Shown here one piece after another: positions 34,458 to 47,178 of a stretch of 64,000 nucleotides of DNA. Source of the stretch: Clusia tigrina (taxonomy: Eukaryota; Arthropoda; Insecta; Diptera; Clusiidae); assembly GCA_920105625.2 (NCBI GenBank), contig OV050032.1, positions 200,418,258 to 200,482,257 on the forward strand, written 5' to 3'. The notes under the pieces are model-generated. The model ran no database searches and had not been told where the DNA came from. It was given only the letters and a program-made list of their open reading frames with translations. How positions within the stretch are numbered: position 1 is the first letter of the stretch; every line of letters begins with the position of its first letter. The position numbers were made by a program, and so were the translations under genes.

Positions 34458-36795
34458 AATTTAGTTTCACATTTGTTTAGTATTTCAGTTTTTTAGTACT
34501 AATTTTCTGTAGTACTTATAATCTTTAGTACTTACTTTCTTTAGAATTTATTTTGTTCAGGACTTATTTTCTTTAGTACTTATTTTTAGTACTCATTTTC
34601 TTTGCTTTTCTTTAGTACTTCATTTCTTTGATTTTCTTTAGTACTTGTTTTCTTTAGTACATATTTTCTATAGTGCTTATTTCCTATATTACTTTTCTCC
34701 TTTAGTACCTATTTTCTCTGGTACGTATTTATTTAGTACTTCTTCTCTTTATTTTTTGGTGCTTTTATTTAGTACTTATTCGCTTGTACTTATTTTCTTA
34801 AGTACTTATTTTCTTTAATACTTATTTTCTTTAGAACTTGTTTTCCTTAGTACTTATTTGCTTTAGTACTTTTCTTTAGTACTTGTTTTCTTTAGTAATT
34901 TTTTAGTTAGAACTTACTTTATTTAGTATTTATTTTCCTTAGTACTCATTTCTATTTTTTGAGCTTATTTTCTTTAGTACCCATTTTCTTTAGTACTTAT
35001 TTTGTGTACTTATTGTTTAACTTATTTTCTTTAGTACTTATTTTCTATTGTACTTGTTTTATTTAGTTCTTATTTTATTTAGTAATTATTTTTTTTAGTG
35101 CTTCTTTTATTTAGTACTTAAATTCTTTAGTACTTTTTCCTTTAGTTCTTATTTCCTTTAATTGTTATTTTCTTTAGTACTTATTTTATTAAGTAGTTGT
35201 TTTATTTAGTACTTGTTTTCTTTAGTACTTATTTATTTAATGTTTTTCTTTAGTACATCTTTTCTTTGGTACTTATTTTCTTTAGTACCTAAATTCCTTA
35301 GTATTTACTTTCTTTAGTACTTGTTTTATTTAGTACTTCTTTTCTTTACTACTTATTTTATTTAGTACTTATTTTCTTTAGTACTTATTTTCTTTAGTTC
35401 GTGATTTATTTAGTAATTCTTGTATTTAATGCTTTTCGTACTTATTTTCTTTAGTACTTATTTTCTTTAGTACTTATTTTATTTAATGTTTCTCTTTAGT
35501 ACAACTTTTCTTTGGTACTGATTTTCTTTAGTACTTAAATTCGTTAGTACTTATTTTCTTTAGTACCTATTTTCTTAAGTACTTGTTTTCGTTAGTACTT
35601 TTTATTTAATGTTTTTCTTTAGTACTTACTTTATTTAGTACTTATTTTATTTAATGTTTTGCTTCAGTATTTATTTTCCTTAGTACTTATTTTCTTTAGT
35701 ACTTAAATTTTGAGTACTTATTTTCTGTAGTACTTCTTCCTTTAGTTCTTATTTCCTTCAATTCTTATTTTATTTAGTGATTATATTTTTAGTGCTTCTT
35801 TTCTTTAGTACTTAAAATCTTTAGTGCTTCTTTTATTTAGTACTTAAATTCTTTAGTACTTTATTTCTTTAGTACTTTTCCTTTAGTTCTTATTTCCTTC
35901 AATTGTTATTTTCTTTAGTACTTATTTTATTAAGTAGTTGTTTTATTTAGTACTTGTTTTCTTTAGTACTTATTTATTTAATGTTTTTCTTTAGTACATC
36001 TTTTCTTTGGTACTTATTTTCTTTAGTACCTAAATTCCTTAGTATTTACTTTCTTTAGTACTTGTTTTATTTAGTACTTCTTTTCTTTACTACTTATTTT
36101 ATTTAGTACTTATTTTCTTTAGTTCGTGATTTATTTTGTAATTCTTGTATTTAATGCTTTTCGTACTTATTTTCTTTAGTACTTATTTTATTTAATATTT
36201 CTCTTTAGTACAACTTTTCTTTGGTACTGATTTTCTTTACTACTTAAATTCTTTAGTAGTTATTTTCTTTTGTACCTATTTTCTTAAGTACTTGTTTTCG
36301 TTAGTACTTTTTATTTACTGCTTTTCTTTAGTACTTATTTTATTTAGTACTTATTTTCTTTAGTACTTAAAAATTTAGTACTAATTTTCTGTAGTACTTC
36401 TTTCTTTAATTCTTATTTCCTTCAGTTCTTATTTTCTTTAGTACTTGTTTTATTAAGTAGTTTTTTTATTTAGTACTTATTTTCTTTAGTAATTATTTTA
36501 TTTAATGCTTTTTTTAGTACTTATTTTCTTTAGTACTTTTTCCTTTAGTTCTTATTTCCTTCAATTCTTATTTTCTTTAGTACTTGTTTTATTAAGTAGT
36601 TGTTTTATTTAGTACTTATTTTCTTTACTTATTTTATTTAATGTTTTTCTTTAGTACTTCTTTTCTTTAGTACTTATTTTATTTAGTACTTAAATTGTTT
36701 AGTACTTCTTTTCTTTAGTACTTATTTTCTTTAGTACTTGTTTTATTTAGTACTTATTTTTTATTTCTTTTTGGTATTTCTTTTAAGTACCAGCT
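34447..36795 (+). repeat. TTTAGTAC satellite, array II (16 bp)
   Basis: About 145 units near TTTAGTACTTATTTTC with TTTTATTTAGTAC, TTAATGTTT and TTAGTTC variants. A block of about 370 bases starting near 35108 is repeated near 35840 with the same order of variants, i.e. a long-range duplication of about 730 bp. It abuts the LINE remnant at left and element A at right. Confidence 0.96.
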
Positions 36796-36805
36796 GTCAG
36801 ATGTT

Positions 36806-36967
36806 CACAACCCTCTTCGCTTTATACTAAAGGCTCAGGTTGGTTCAATCTGTAGGATGAAGCATGGCTACGACCCCCAACAGCGGCTCACAACGGACCC
36901 AACTGGTGGTCTAAGTGGCATCACTGGTTTCTTGGTGATGCGGCTGCCCAACCTCCCTACCTACCTG
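36806..36967 (+). mobile_element. Dispersed element A, copy 2
   Basis: Full-length relative to copy 1: CTCTTCGCTTTAT, GGTTGGTTCAATCTG, ACCCAACTGGTGGTCTAAGT, TTTCTTGGTGATGCGGCTGC, and ends CTACCTACC. It follows the TTTAGTAC array directly. Confidence 0.75.
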
Positions 36968-38809
<1,842 letters not shown>

Positions 38810-40893
38810 TGTTTAGTACATAAATTGGTAAATACAATTGTTTAGTATTTATTTTCTTTAGTACTTATTTGTGGTACTTAATTTCCTTAGTATTTATGTT
38901 TAGTACTTATTTTCTTTAGTACTTATTCTTCTTAGTACTTATCACCTTTAGTACTTGTTTTATTTAATCCCTTTTTCAGTTTTCTTGTTTTTCGTACTTA
39001 TTTTCTGTAATACTTATTTTCTTTCGTACTTATTTTCTTTACTATTTTTTTTTAGTACTTGTGTCTTTAGTAATCATTTTCTTTAGTACTTATTATCTTT
39101 ACCATTTACTGTTTTAGTACTTATTTTCTTTAGTATTTATCTTCTTTAAAACTTATTTTCTTTAGTATTTATTTCCTTTAGTGCTTTTAGTACTTCTTTT
39201 TGGTATTTATTTTTAGTACTTCTTTTCGTTAGTACTTATTTCCTAAACTACTCCCTTTCTTTAGTACTTATTTTCTTTTGTACTAATTTTTTATCAGTAA
39301 TTCTTTTATTTAGTACTTATTTGTGGTACTTATTTTCTTTTGTATTTATTTTCTTTACTATTTTCCTTAGTACTTATTTTCTTTAGTACTTATTTTCTTC
39401 AGTAATTCTTTTATTTAATACTTATTTGTGGTACTTATTTTCTTTTGTATTTACTCTATTTAGCACTTATTTTCTTTGGTATTTATTTCCTTTAATACTT
39501 TTTTCTTTACTACTTATTTTCCTTAGTACTTGTTTTCTTTAGAACATATTTCTTTAGTACTTATTTTCGTGAGTACTTTTTAGTTCTTTTGATATTTTTA
39601 GTACATATATGGTTTGGTATTCATTGCGTTTAGTATTCATTTCGTTTAGTATTCATTTCGCTTAGTACTCATTTTGTTCAGTACTCATTTTGCTTAGTAC
39701 TTAGTTTATTGAGTCCTTTTTATTTAGTACTTGTTTATTTAGTACTTGTTTATTTAGTACTTGTTTTATTTAGAACTCATTTTATTTAGTACTTGTTTTA
39801 TTTATTACTTGTTTTATACAGTATTTGTTTTAGCTTAACTTAGTACTTGTTTCAGTACTTTTATTTGGTATCTTTTTTTTAGTACTTAATTTCCTTAGTG
39901 CTTACTTTTCACAGTACTTATTTTCCTTAGTAATGAGTTTCCTTAGTACCTATTTTTTGTAGTACTCATTTCTTTAGTACTTATTTTCTTTAGTACCTAT
40001 TTTCCTTAGTACTTATTTTTAGTATTTATTTTCTTTAGTGCTTATTTTATTTATTACTTTTTAGTACTTATTTTTAGTATTTCCGTTTGTTATTTCTTTT
40101 TACTACTTATTTATTTAGTACTTATTTCCTTTAGTACTTATCTGTGGTACTTATTTTCTTTAGTATTTATTTTTTAGTACTTATTTTCTTTAGTATTTAT
40201 TTTTAGCATTTACTTTCTTTAGTACTTATTTTTAGTACTTGTTCTCTTTAGTACATATTTTCTTCAGTACTTCTTTGCTTTAGTACTTATTTTCATTAGT
40301 ACTTACATATTTTCGTCAGTATTTCTTTTCTTTAGTATTTATTTTAGTACTTATATTCTTTGGTTTTTATTTTTAGTATTTATTCTCTTTAGTACTTATT
40401 TTCATTAGTACTTATTTTCGTCAGTATTTCTTTTCTTTAGTACTTATATTCTTTAGTACTTATTTTCTTTAGTACTTATATCCTTTAGTACTATTTTTAG
40501 TTCTAATTTTCTTTTGTACTTATTTTCTTTAGTACTTATTTTCTTTAGTACTTATATCCTTTAGTACTATTTTTAGTTCTAATTTTCTTTAGTACCTATG
40601 TTCTTTGGTACGTCTTTTCTTTAATACTTATTTTCTTTAGTACTTCTTTCTTTAGTATTTATTTTCTTTAGTATTTATTTTTAGTACTTATTTCTTTAGT
40701 ACTTATTTCTTTTAATACTTATTTGCTTAAGTACTTCTTTTTGTTAGTACTTATTTTTAGTACTTATTTTCATTAGTACAAATTTTCTTTAGTACCTCTT
40801 TTCTTTAGCACTGCTTTTTAGTACTGTTTATACCTTCCTTTAGTACTCTCTTCTTTATTATTTAATTTATATAATAAGTAGTTTCTTTAGTAC
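38810..40893 (+). repeat. TTTAGTAC satellite, array III (16 bp)
   Basis: About 130 units of the same TTTAGTACTTATTTTC family as array II, more diverged at the left where TTTATGTTTAGT words grade into the array. It ends directly at an element A end fragment. Confidence 0.95.
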
Positions 40894-40950
40894 CTCAGGC
40901 ATCACTGTTGTCTAGGTAATGCGACTGCCTAACCTACCTACTACCCAACT
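40894..40950 (+). mobile_element. Dispersed element A, copy 3 (right end only)
   Basis: GGCATCACTG, then a shortened TTGTCTAGGTAATGCGACTGC and CCTAACCTACCTAC match the right end of copies 1 and 2. It is joined directly to the TTTAGTAC array. Confidence 0.65.
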
Positions 40951-41239
40951 ATTGACAACTGAAGTTATAGAATAGTGCATGCTGAGTACATCATCCTCTG
41001 ACATAGCCGAAGATCACCCCGTCATTTCGTATATAAAATTTAAAATAATATAAAAGATGATTGATCTATTGCTGACAGACATAAACTCATAAGAAACGCT
41101 ACCCGTAGTTTCATTTCAAGACACTGAGACCCCGGAATCAACTAAATCTCCTTATAAAATCTACAGCTATTTCCAATCCACATGCCAGAGCAGAGAGAGG
41201 ACTTAGAGATTTCAGTGACACGTCTACTTCATAGAGGAT
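40951..41239. other. No gene recognised
   Basis: Nothing recognised between the element A fragment and element B. Confidence 0.4.
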
Positions 41240-41312
41240 TAGAAGAGTAGAAGTGGGGTAAGCCGGAGAGGCTCCGCAGAAGGAGGTCTCCAAGTACTCA
41301 GGCATTGATCTA
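41240..41312 (-). mobile_element. Dispersed element B, copy 4
   Basis: Reverse-complement copy: GAAGTGGGGTAAGCCGGAGA, GGCTCCGCAGAAGGAGGTCTCC and TCAGGCATTGAT. It has no long TCTA tail. Its outer end is expanded into the adjacent 33-bp repeat. Confidence 0.72.
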
Positions 41313-41393
41313 CTATAGTCTCCAAGCACTCAGGCATTGATGTACTATAGTCTCCAAGCTCTCAGGCATGATTGTACTGTACTATAATAGAGG
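41286..41393 (-). repeat. 33-bp repeat, 3 copies, made from the end of element B
   Basis: TCTCCAAG..CTCAGGCATTGAT..ACTATAG occurs three times, the first copy being the element B terminus itself. The third copy has a small rearrangement. Confidence 0.88.
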
Positions 41394-41754
41394 ATTACTA
41401 CAACACCTAATCTAAAAGATTGGTCATGCCTACTTGGTAAGTGGAATACGGCAGACAACGCCTAATCTTAAGGATTTGAGCGGCACACCTTCTTAGAGAG
41501 CAAGTGACACACCTTCTTAGCAGAGCAATACAACGACATCTAATCAGGAAGTGAAGATTGAGTAAAAAGTTTGGAACACAACTTTAGTACTTGATATATA
41601 TCCTTGTGTAAACCAATACATTTATATAATATAGCATGGTGAGTTCAGCGGAGAGAAAGTAGTCAAGAAGTAATAAAGATAAGAAAGAAAAACTGTAGTC
41701 CTAATTTAATGAAGATATGAAAGGAAGAAAGCAGAGAGTATCCTGAAGGAAAGT
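41394..41754. other. No gene; short ACACCTTCTTAG duplication
   Basis: ACACCTTCTTAG occurs at 41487 and 41509, and CTAATCT..AGGATT-type words recur. Nothing else. Confidence 0.4.
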
Positions 41755-42095
41755 ATATGATTGGCAGAACATAGTCAAAGAAGTCAAAACGGGAGAGAAC
41801 AAGTTGTAAAATAAAGAATAGAAAAGGAGGCCGGATATTACGCAGAAGATAGACAAAGAAGTCAAAACGGGAGAAAAAAAGTGGAGTTGTAAAGTAAGAA
41901 ATAGAATAAGGAGGGCGGATAATAAGGCAGAATGTAGATAACGTCAAAACGGGAGAAAACAAGTTGCAAAGTAAGAAATAGAAAAGGAGGGCGGATCTTA
42001 AAGCAGAGCGTAGACAAAGCAGTCAAAAGGGGAGAAAAAAAGTGGAGTTGTAAAGTAAGAAATAGAATAAGGAGGGCGGATATTAAGGCACACAG
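41755..42095 (+). repeat. About 80-bp tandem array, 4 copies
   Basis: Units contain GTCAAAACGGGAGAAAA, AAGTTG or AGTGGAGTTG, TAAAGTAAGAAATAGAA, and AGGAGGGCGGAT. Two unit types (with and without the GTGGAG insertion) alternate, giving a dimeric higher-order repeat of about 160 bp. Phe/Leu-rich minus-strand frames are read-through. Confidence 0.88.
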
Positions 42096-42938
42096 GAAAG
42101 GCTTCAATGAAATCCGTAGAAAAATGTTAATGAACTTTGGACCAAGCCCTGCCTTAAAAGTAATTTGCTACGTCACTGCTGTCGATATTGGCACCACTAT
42201 TAAATCTTCATAAACATGTCTATACGGAAAAGTGTTCACAAAAAACTTGCCATGTTTGTGTGGAGAACAAAAGACACAAATTCAAGTATGGCATTCTGTG
42301 CGTGTCTTCATAAGTGTATAACTGGCAGACATAATAATATGCTATAATGCCCAAAAGTAGGCTAAGTTATATGAAGCATTATTTAACACATTGCCCACCA
42401 CATACGGATGCATGGCAAGTGGTGTGCACAGCTGCACAAACACTAGGCTGCCATTTACGATTTGTGGCTGAAACGCGCCTAGATGTATGCCTCCATAAAT
42501 ACAGTTTTTACCTAATTACACACTCAGCTATTTATAACAAAATAACGGGTGATGCGACATAACAACGGAACAGACACAAATCAAAGAAACCACGAAGAAG
42601 GCATACCACACAAACATATAAATTGAAAAAATAACAATTTTTTCTATTGAAATAAACAGCGGAGCAGTTGAGTTCAGTGGAACTTTTAACGATTTACCTT
42701 GGTACCTTGGAGACACGGTTTCGTTGGTCGCTTTTGTGCCACATTTTGTTGGCATATGCACACTTTTTTATCGATGTGTTCACATACGAGCGGTGTTTCT
42801 TGCCGTCCGCATTCGCTGGTAACGTAATGATAAGAGAAGAACAGTTATCTGCTTTCTTTTCCTATATTTTTTGTTCTCTGCCTTGCGTCAGCAAAGGTCA
42901 TTTAACGAACCAGAAGGTGTTAATGTGCGCAATGCTCG
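42096..42938. other. No firm gene
   Basis: Not obviously repetitive. ORFs at 42347-42562 (71 codons) and 42668-42997 (109 codons) have no recognisable domain; I cannot support them as genes. Confidence 0.4.
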
Positions 42939-43475
42939 ATGAGTCTGTTTTATACGTACTCAATACAGGAATGTTGTGTGTGCCTTTCGACTGCTGAGCA
43001 AGAAACATCACTACTTCAGGCAGCAGACCCAGACCCAATGAATAGTATTCAATCAGCGCAGTGGTGTGAGCAGACCAGTAAAATAATTTTTTTTTATCTG
43101 GAAAGTTGGATGAGCACACACAACAACTGCTGTTTTGTAGATATAGTGGGGTCTCCATATTCACATCTGGATTGGTCTCACTCCAAATATAATCGAATTT
43201 TGAGATATAGCAACTCTATAAATTTGTCTAACAGAACACAGATTTTCGTCTTGAATTACCAAGTCTTCGACAATGTTTCTTCAACGCTCCATTTAAATTT
43301 TGCCCAAAAACAGAATAAAATACAAAGAAGCATTTATTCTTCGAGTTGCTCTGTGAGTGATATTTGCAGCAGAAGCCACAATTTCTTGTGTGTCCTTGCA
43401 GAAGGCCATCATAGCCACAAAAAGGACATAAAAGCTCTGCTACGCACATTGGTGGATGTGTCTGCATGTCTTTGA
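42939..43475 (+). CDS. Hypothetical 178-codon ORF, doubtful
   Basis: An open frame of 178 codons in sequence with no tandem period, which is long for chance at this base composition. I recognise no domain. It is Ser/Cys-rich, has no signal peptide or clear start context, and its codon choice is AT-rich like the surroundings. The opposite strand over 43228-43554 is also open (108 codons) and contains CPFCGYDG..GHTRNCGFC, a C-x2-C-x7-H-x3-C-x2-C pattern that could bind zinc, so the minus strand may be the meaningful one, perhaps a decayed transposon exon. The left boundary of the inverted gene duplication begins about 190 bases downstream. Confidence 0.2.
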   Translation: MSLFYTYSIQECCVCLSTAEQETSLLQAADPDPMNSIQSAQWCEQTSKIIFFYLESWMSTHNNCCFVDIVGSPYSHLDWSHSKYNRILRYSNSINLSNRTQIFVLNYQVFDNVSSTLHLNFAQKQNKIQRSIYSSSCSVSDICSRSHNFLCVLAEGHHSHKKDIKALLRTLVDVSACL

Positions 43476-43559
43476 TTGGCCGCATATCGAGCAGTTCATG
43501 GTAAGAGGCCCCAGTTGAAGGGGCCTGTGACCGATGAATAGTTCTCAACCACATCTAAA

Positions 43560-44558
43560 TCGTTTCTGAATTATTTCTCAACCAATTTTAAACCACTTCT
43601 GTACCAATTCTGTATCACAAATCACCCCAAAGCTCGTAAAGGGTTAACAAATCAAATTCAGTTCTCAAAACACTTCTCAACAATTTCTGAACCACATCCG
43701 AATCATTTCTGAATCATTTCTGAACCAATTTTAAACCACTCTTGAACCAGCTCTAAACCACTTATGAATCAGTTTTGAACCACATCTGAGACAATTCTGA
43801 ACCATTTTTGAATCACTTCTGAATTATTTCCGAACCTCTTTTAAACCATTTGTGAACCATTTCTGATCCACCTCTGAATCAATTCTAAACTATTTCTGAA
43901 CCATTTCGCAACCACTTCTGTACCAGTTCTGAACGACTTCAGAAACTCTTCAGTACCAGTTCTGAATCACTTCTGAAGTACTTCTGTACCAGTTCTGAAC
44001 GACTTCTGAAACTCTTCAGTACCAGTTCTGAACGACTTCTGAAACTCTTCAGTACCAGTTCTGAATGACTTCAGAAACTCTTCAGTACCAGTTCTGAATC
44101 ACTTCTGAAGTACTTCTGAACCATTTCTGAATCGTTTCTGAACCAACTCTGTACCAGTTCTGAATCGTCTCTGAACCACTTCTGTGCCAGTTCTGAACGA
44201 CTTCTGAAACTCTTCAGTACCAGTTCTGAATCACTTCTGAAGTACTTCTGTACCAGTTCTGAACGACTTCTGAAACTCTTCAGTACCAGTTCTGAATGAC
44301 TTCAGAAACTCTTCAGTACCAGTTCTGAATCACTTCTGAAGTACTTCTGAACCATTTCTGAATCGTTTCTGAACCACTTCTGTACCAGTTCTGAACGACT
44401 TCTGAAACTCTTCAGTACCAGTTCTGAACGACTTCTGAAACTCTTCAGTACCAGTTCTGAATGACTTCAGAAACTCTTCAGTACCAGTTCTGAATCACTT
44501 CTGAAGTACTTCTGAACCATTTCTGAATCGTTTCTGAACCACTTCTGTACCAGTTCTG
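43560..44558 (+). repeat. About 16.5/33-bp satellite, arm 1
   Basis: Units alternate between ACTTCTGAACCA-type and TTCAGTACCAGTTCTGAA-type monomers, giving a 33-bp dimer in the homogenised right part. Reverse complement of the array at 47748-48380 beside the other gene copy. The outer part aligns between arms (43665 onwards), while the inner part is expanded here by several hundred bases. Confidence 0.9.
43612..43661 (-). repeat. Extra copy of the gene's 3' flank
   Basis: ATCACAAATCACCCC, AAGCTCGTAAAGGGTTAACA and AATCAAATTC repeat the flank just downstream of the gene at 44559-44606 in the same orientation, about 950 bp away. It marks an older unit boundary: flank, array, flank, gene. Confidence 0.85.
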
Positions 44559-44608
44559 AACCACAAATCACTCCAAAAGCTCGTAAAGGGTTAACAAATA
44601 AAATTCTT

Positions 44609-44614
44609 TTTATT
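44609..44614 (-). terminator. Polyadenylation signal AATAAA, gene copy 1
   Basis: AATAAA on the minus strand, 79 bases after the stop codon and shared with copy 2. It is followed by an AT-rich stretch before TTAACCCTTTACGAGC. Confidence 0.6.
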
Positions 44615-44692
44615 CAATAATTTTGCACACAATAATTTCGTCCTCGGTTGGAGGAATTGAGTTCGAAGGAAAAGACCCAAAGCAAACAAAAC

Positions 44693-45133
44693 TTAATTAC
44701 GATGCTTTTTCACGTATTTCAGAACGCTCTTGATAATGGGCATGTAGTGATTGCTCAGACAGCACGGACAGTACTTGACGGGCAGCACGGCGCTGCCCTC
44801 GAAGCGGTTCTGCGGCATCAATCGCTGCGAGAACACCCAGTAGGTGGCCTCCTCGCCAATCACCAACGAGACTCGGTCGTAGCAGACCGCGCCCACCACG
44901 AAGATGCTCCTGTCGCCGGTCAGGAAGCGCCACTCGCAGTACTGCGGCTTTATATAGGACGGCACATTGGCGTTCTCCACCACCATGATGCGCTCCACCC
45001 ACTCGATCTCGTGCGGAGCGGCGGCTCCGGCCTGGGTGTGCCAAGTGTTGATGGAGCGCAGATAGTTGTTGTTCTCGTGCTGCACATAGACCAGGTTTAC
45101 TATGACGTGCTCCTTCTTCAGCAACGGCGCCAT
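44693..45133 (-). CDS. Unrecognised 146-residue protein, palindrome copy 1
   Basis: An intronless 146-codon gene of unknown function. The start is fixed by CACGCCATGG with an in-frame TAG 21 bases upstream. Third codon positions are strongly G/C, unlike the AT-rich surroundings, which is the main sign of a real gene. No signal peptide or membrane segment is seen. Cys lie at 66, 84, 122, 124 and 125; YCPCCLSNHY (121-130) could bind metal, and the tail from 135 (KSVLKYVKKHR) is basic. Aromatic-rich segments (EIEWVERIMVV, YCEWRFLTGDRS, EEATYWVFSQRL) suggest a compact alpha/beta fold, which is a guess. It differs from copy 2 by two silent changes (codons 26 and 79) and Asn146 versus Asp. Other frames on both strands are open only because of the GC3 bias. 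It could be a retrogene or a lineage-specific gene. Confidence 0.8.
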   Translation of the reverse strand: MAPLLKKEHVIVNLVYVQHENNNYLRSINTWHTQAGAAAPHEIEWVERIMVVENANVPSYIKPQYCEWRFLTGDRSIFVVGAVCYDRVSLVIGEEATYWVFSQRLMPQNRFEGSAVLPVKYCPCCLSNHYMPIIKSVLKYVKKHRN

Positions 45134-45389
45134 GGCGTGACTCTGCGTTATCTAACAAATGTTTGATCAGACTCCCACCAAAGTTAAGTCAACGTGAATT
45201 CTGTTCAGAGCCTTCGCTGTGAAACAATTCCAAATTCGAATCAAGGATTCAGTTTGATGTAATAAGAAAAAATATTTGCTGTGCTGTAACAAATTCCCGG
45301 AAGCCTTGACCTGAAAAAAATTCTCAAGTGTTTTTTTTGAACAGTTCGGGGTTGCTTCCGGGAATACAAACCGTTCAGTTTGAGGCTGC
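45134..45389 (-). promoter_or_regulatory. Shared 5' flank of gene copy 1
   Basis: About 256 bases conserved between the arms (only a few differences) and ending at the arm boundary. It contains a TTTTTTTCAG-like acceptor ending near 45311 (minus strand) preceded by a run of T. This could be a 3' splice site for an upstream 5' UTR exon. No TATA box was seen. Confidence 0.4.
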
Positions 45390-46922
45390 GGGTAGTCCCA
45401 TTCATTGATATTGGCACGATGACAAGAATTTTGGACATAGAGTGATGTTCAATAGACTGTCTCACCAATACCCGTTGTTTCTGCCACCGAAGGATAAACT
45501 CATATCTAGAGTTTATTTTGGAAGAAAGTAGAACGTCAGCTTCCCGACAAAGGAATAATGGAGAGATCCAGAATTACTTCTAGGGTGCCTGACGAAAATT
45601 TTCATCACTGACGGCTGCAAAACTAAGAAGGGAATTGGAGCTGGCTGGCCTATGATTGGAAATGTCAGACGCTTCTCGGCTACGGGAAGTTAGCAACGGT
45701 ATTCCAATCGGAAGTGCTTGCTATACTGAAGGTAGCGGACTGGCTAATTGAGAAGAAATGGCACGGTAAAGAGATTAGAGTCTGTAGTGATTTTCAGGAT
45801 ACACTGAAGGCCCTAGAAAACGCGTTAACCACTACAAAAATTGTCCAAGAATGAGTCAAGACTTAACTCGATCGCAAGATGGAATTTACCTAACTTATTT
45901 GGGTTCTGGAACGCAGTACGGAGGAACGATGTAGCTGATGAACTGGCAAACTGTGGACCTGCGGGTACTCCAATGGGACCAGAGCCATTTATCGTCATGA
46001 GTTTATGCAGGGGCTATTGATTGGATCAAGGGCCAAGTGAATAATATTCGCTAGGACCGTTGGTGCAGTTCAGTTGCCTGAAAAACAGCCGAGTGCTTCC
46101 TAGAAAGCTCAAACAGGAGAGTTGCAGATTTCCTACTAACAAGGAAAGATCTTCCTTCTCTTGGTTGGGGTTGGGGTAATCACGGAGCATACTTCATGGG
46201 GCCTTCATATGGCGACCATAGGCATCAGCGAGACTCCGAATTGCGTGCCCTGTCTATAGGAAGAACAGGGCGATATAGAGAATTCTCTCAGTGCCTGCCT
46301 TTGCCAGTATAAGGACCCGCATATACGAGTATAAGGGTCAGATGTTTTGGGAATGGACAACGGACATTCTTTATCCCTGGACAGACTTCTGAGATTCATA
46401 AAAGAGGCTTCCTATACATCCAAAAGTTAACACGGCATAGCTCGGAATACATAGAGTGGAATAAAGAAACTTGTCATAGGCACACAGGCAGTGGGAGACG
46501 TCAACCAGATCGGCCGAGGAGGTCTGACAGTTCTTTTACATACGTTAACACGGCGTACACTGATATATCTGGACTGTGTTTAATTTGCTTACCATGCGAA
46601 TGATAATTTCGACTCGTTGTTAGCTCGTAGATCTTTGCATGATGAAATGGCAAACCTTACTGAAGAGAAATGTCAAAAGAGCGGGAAGAAATATGGCGGC
46701 GTTTGCTGTCACTATCGATTTACTTTTGTAGCGTTTCTTTTGAAAAACCCTTTATATACTGAGTATATACAGTTGAGATTATATTTTCTATTGTAGCCGG
46801 TTAATGGTATCTTTCCTTTTTAATCGTTCGTGACCTTTCTTTGACAATAGATCCCTTGCTAAGGTGTTGGGGTATAGTTTCAGCTTCTGTGAGTAACTTC
46901 TGCAGCATTTTTTATTTCCTCT
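45390..46922. other. Spacer between palindrome arms
   Basis: 1,533 bp of unique spacer. It holds a LINE remnant (45590-46420); the remainder (46430-46922) has no gene. A GTGAGT donor-like word sits at about 46887, a few dozen bases outside the right arm, and a TATATACTGAGTATATA palindromic run lies at about 46752-46770. Confidence 0.85.
45590..46420 (+). mobile_element. LINE ORF2 3' remnant (RNase H to zinc region), family alpha
   Basis: Motifs across several frames: FITDGCKTKKGIGAGW (RNase H start), VFQSEVLAILKVADW (active-site Glu), RVCSDFQDTLKALE (catalytic Asp), DVADELANCGPAGTP (RNase H end), EHTSWGLHMATIGI and GSDVLGMDNG. It aligns with 8130-8843 and is more complete at the 5' side. Frameshifts and stops mean it is not functional. 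It sits entirely in the spacer between the inverted arms. Confidence 0.83.
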
Positions 46923-47178
46923 GCAGCCTCAAACTGAACGGTTTGTATTCCCGGAAGCAACCCAGAACTGTTAAAAAAAAACACTTGAGAATTTTTTTCA
47001 GGTCAAGGCTTCCGGGAATTTGTTACAGCACAGCAAATATTTTTTCTTATTACATCAAACTGAATCCTTGATTCGAATTTGGAATTGTTTCACAGCGAAG
47101 GCTCTGAACAGAATTCACGTTGACTTAACTTTGGTGGGAGTCTGATCAAACATTTGTTAGATAACGCAGAGTCACGCC
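46923..47178 (+). promoter_or_regulatory. Shared 5' flank of gene copy 2
   Basis: Counterpart of 45134-45389, with the TTTTTTTCAG acceptor-like site ending at about 47001. Conservation relative to the other arm is higher than in the 3' flank. Confidence 0.4.

Larger units (their letters stand above)
43665..45389. repeat. Inverted repeat, left arm
   Basis: Reverse-complement match to 46923-48250 across gene, 5' flank (about 256 bp), 3' flank and the distal part of the satellite. The inner boundary is sharp: the arms share GCAGCCTCAAACTG and then differ. The centre of symmetry near 46156 fits both coding ends and both inner boundaries exactly. Confidence 0.96.

Noticed and set aside
44648..45166. 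172-residue open frame antisense to the 146-codon gene, and 153-residue shifted frames in both copies
   Set aside because: These arise from the GC-rich third positions of the real gene. Differences between copies are silent only in the 146-codon frame.
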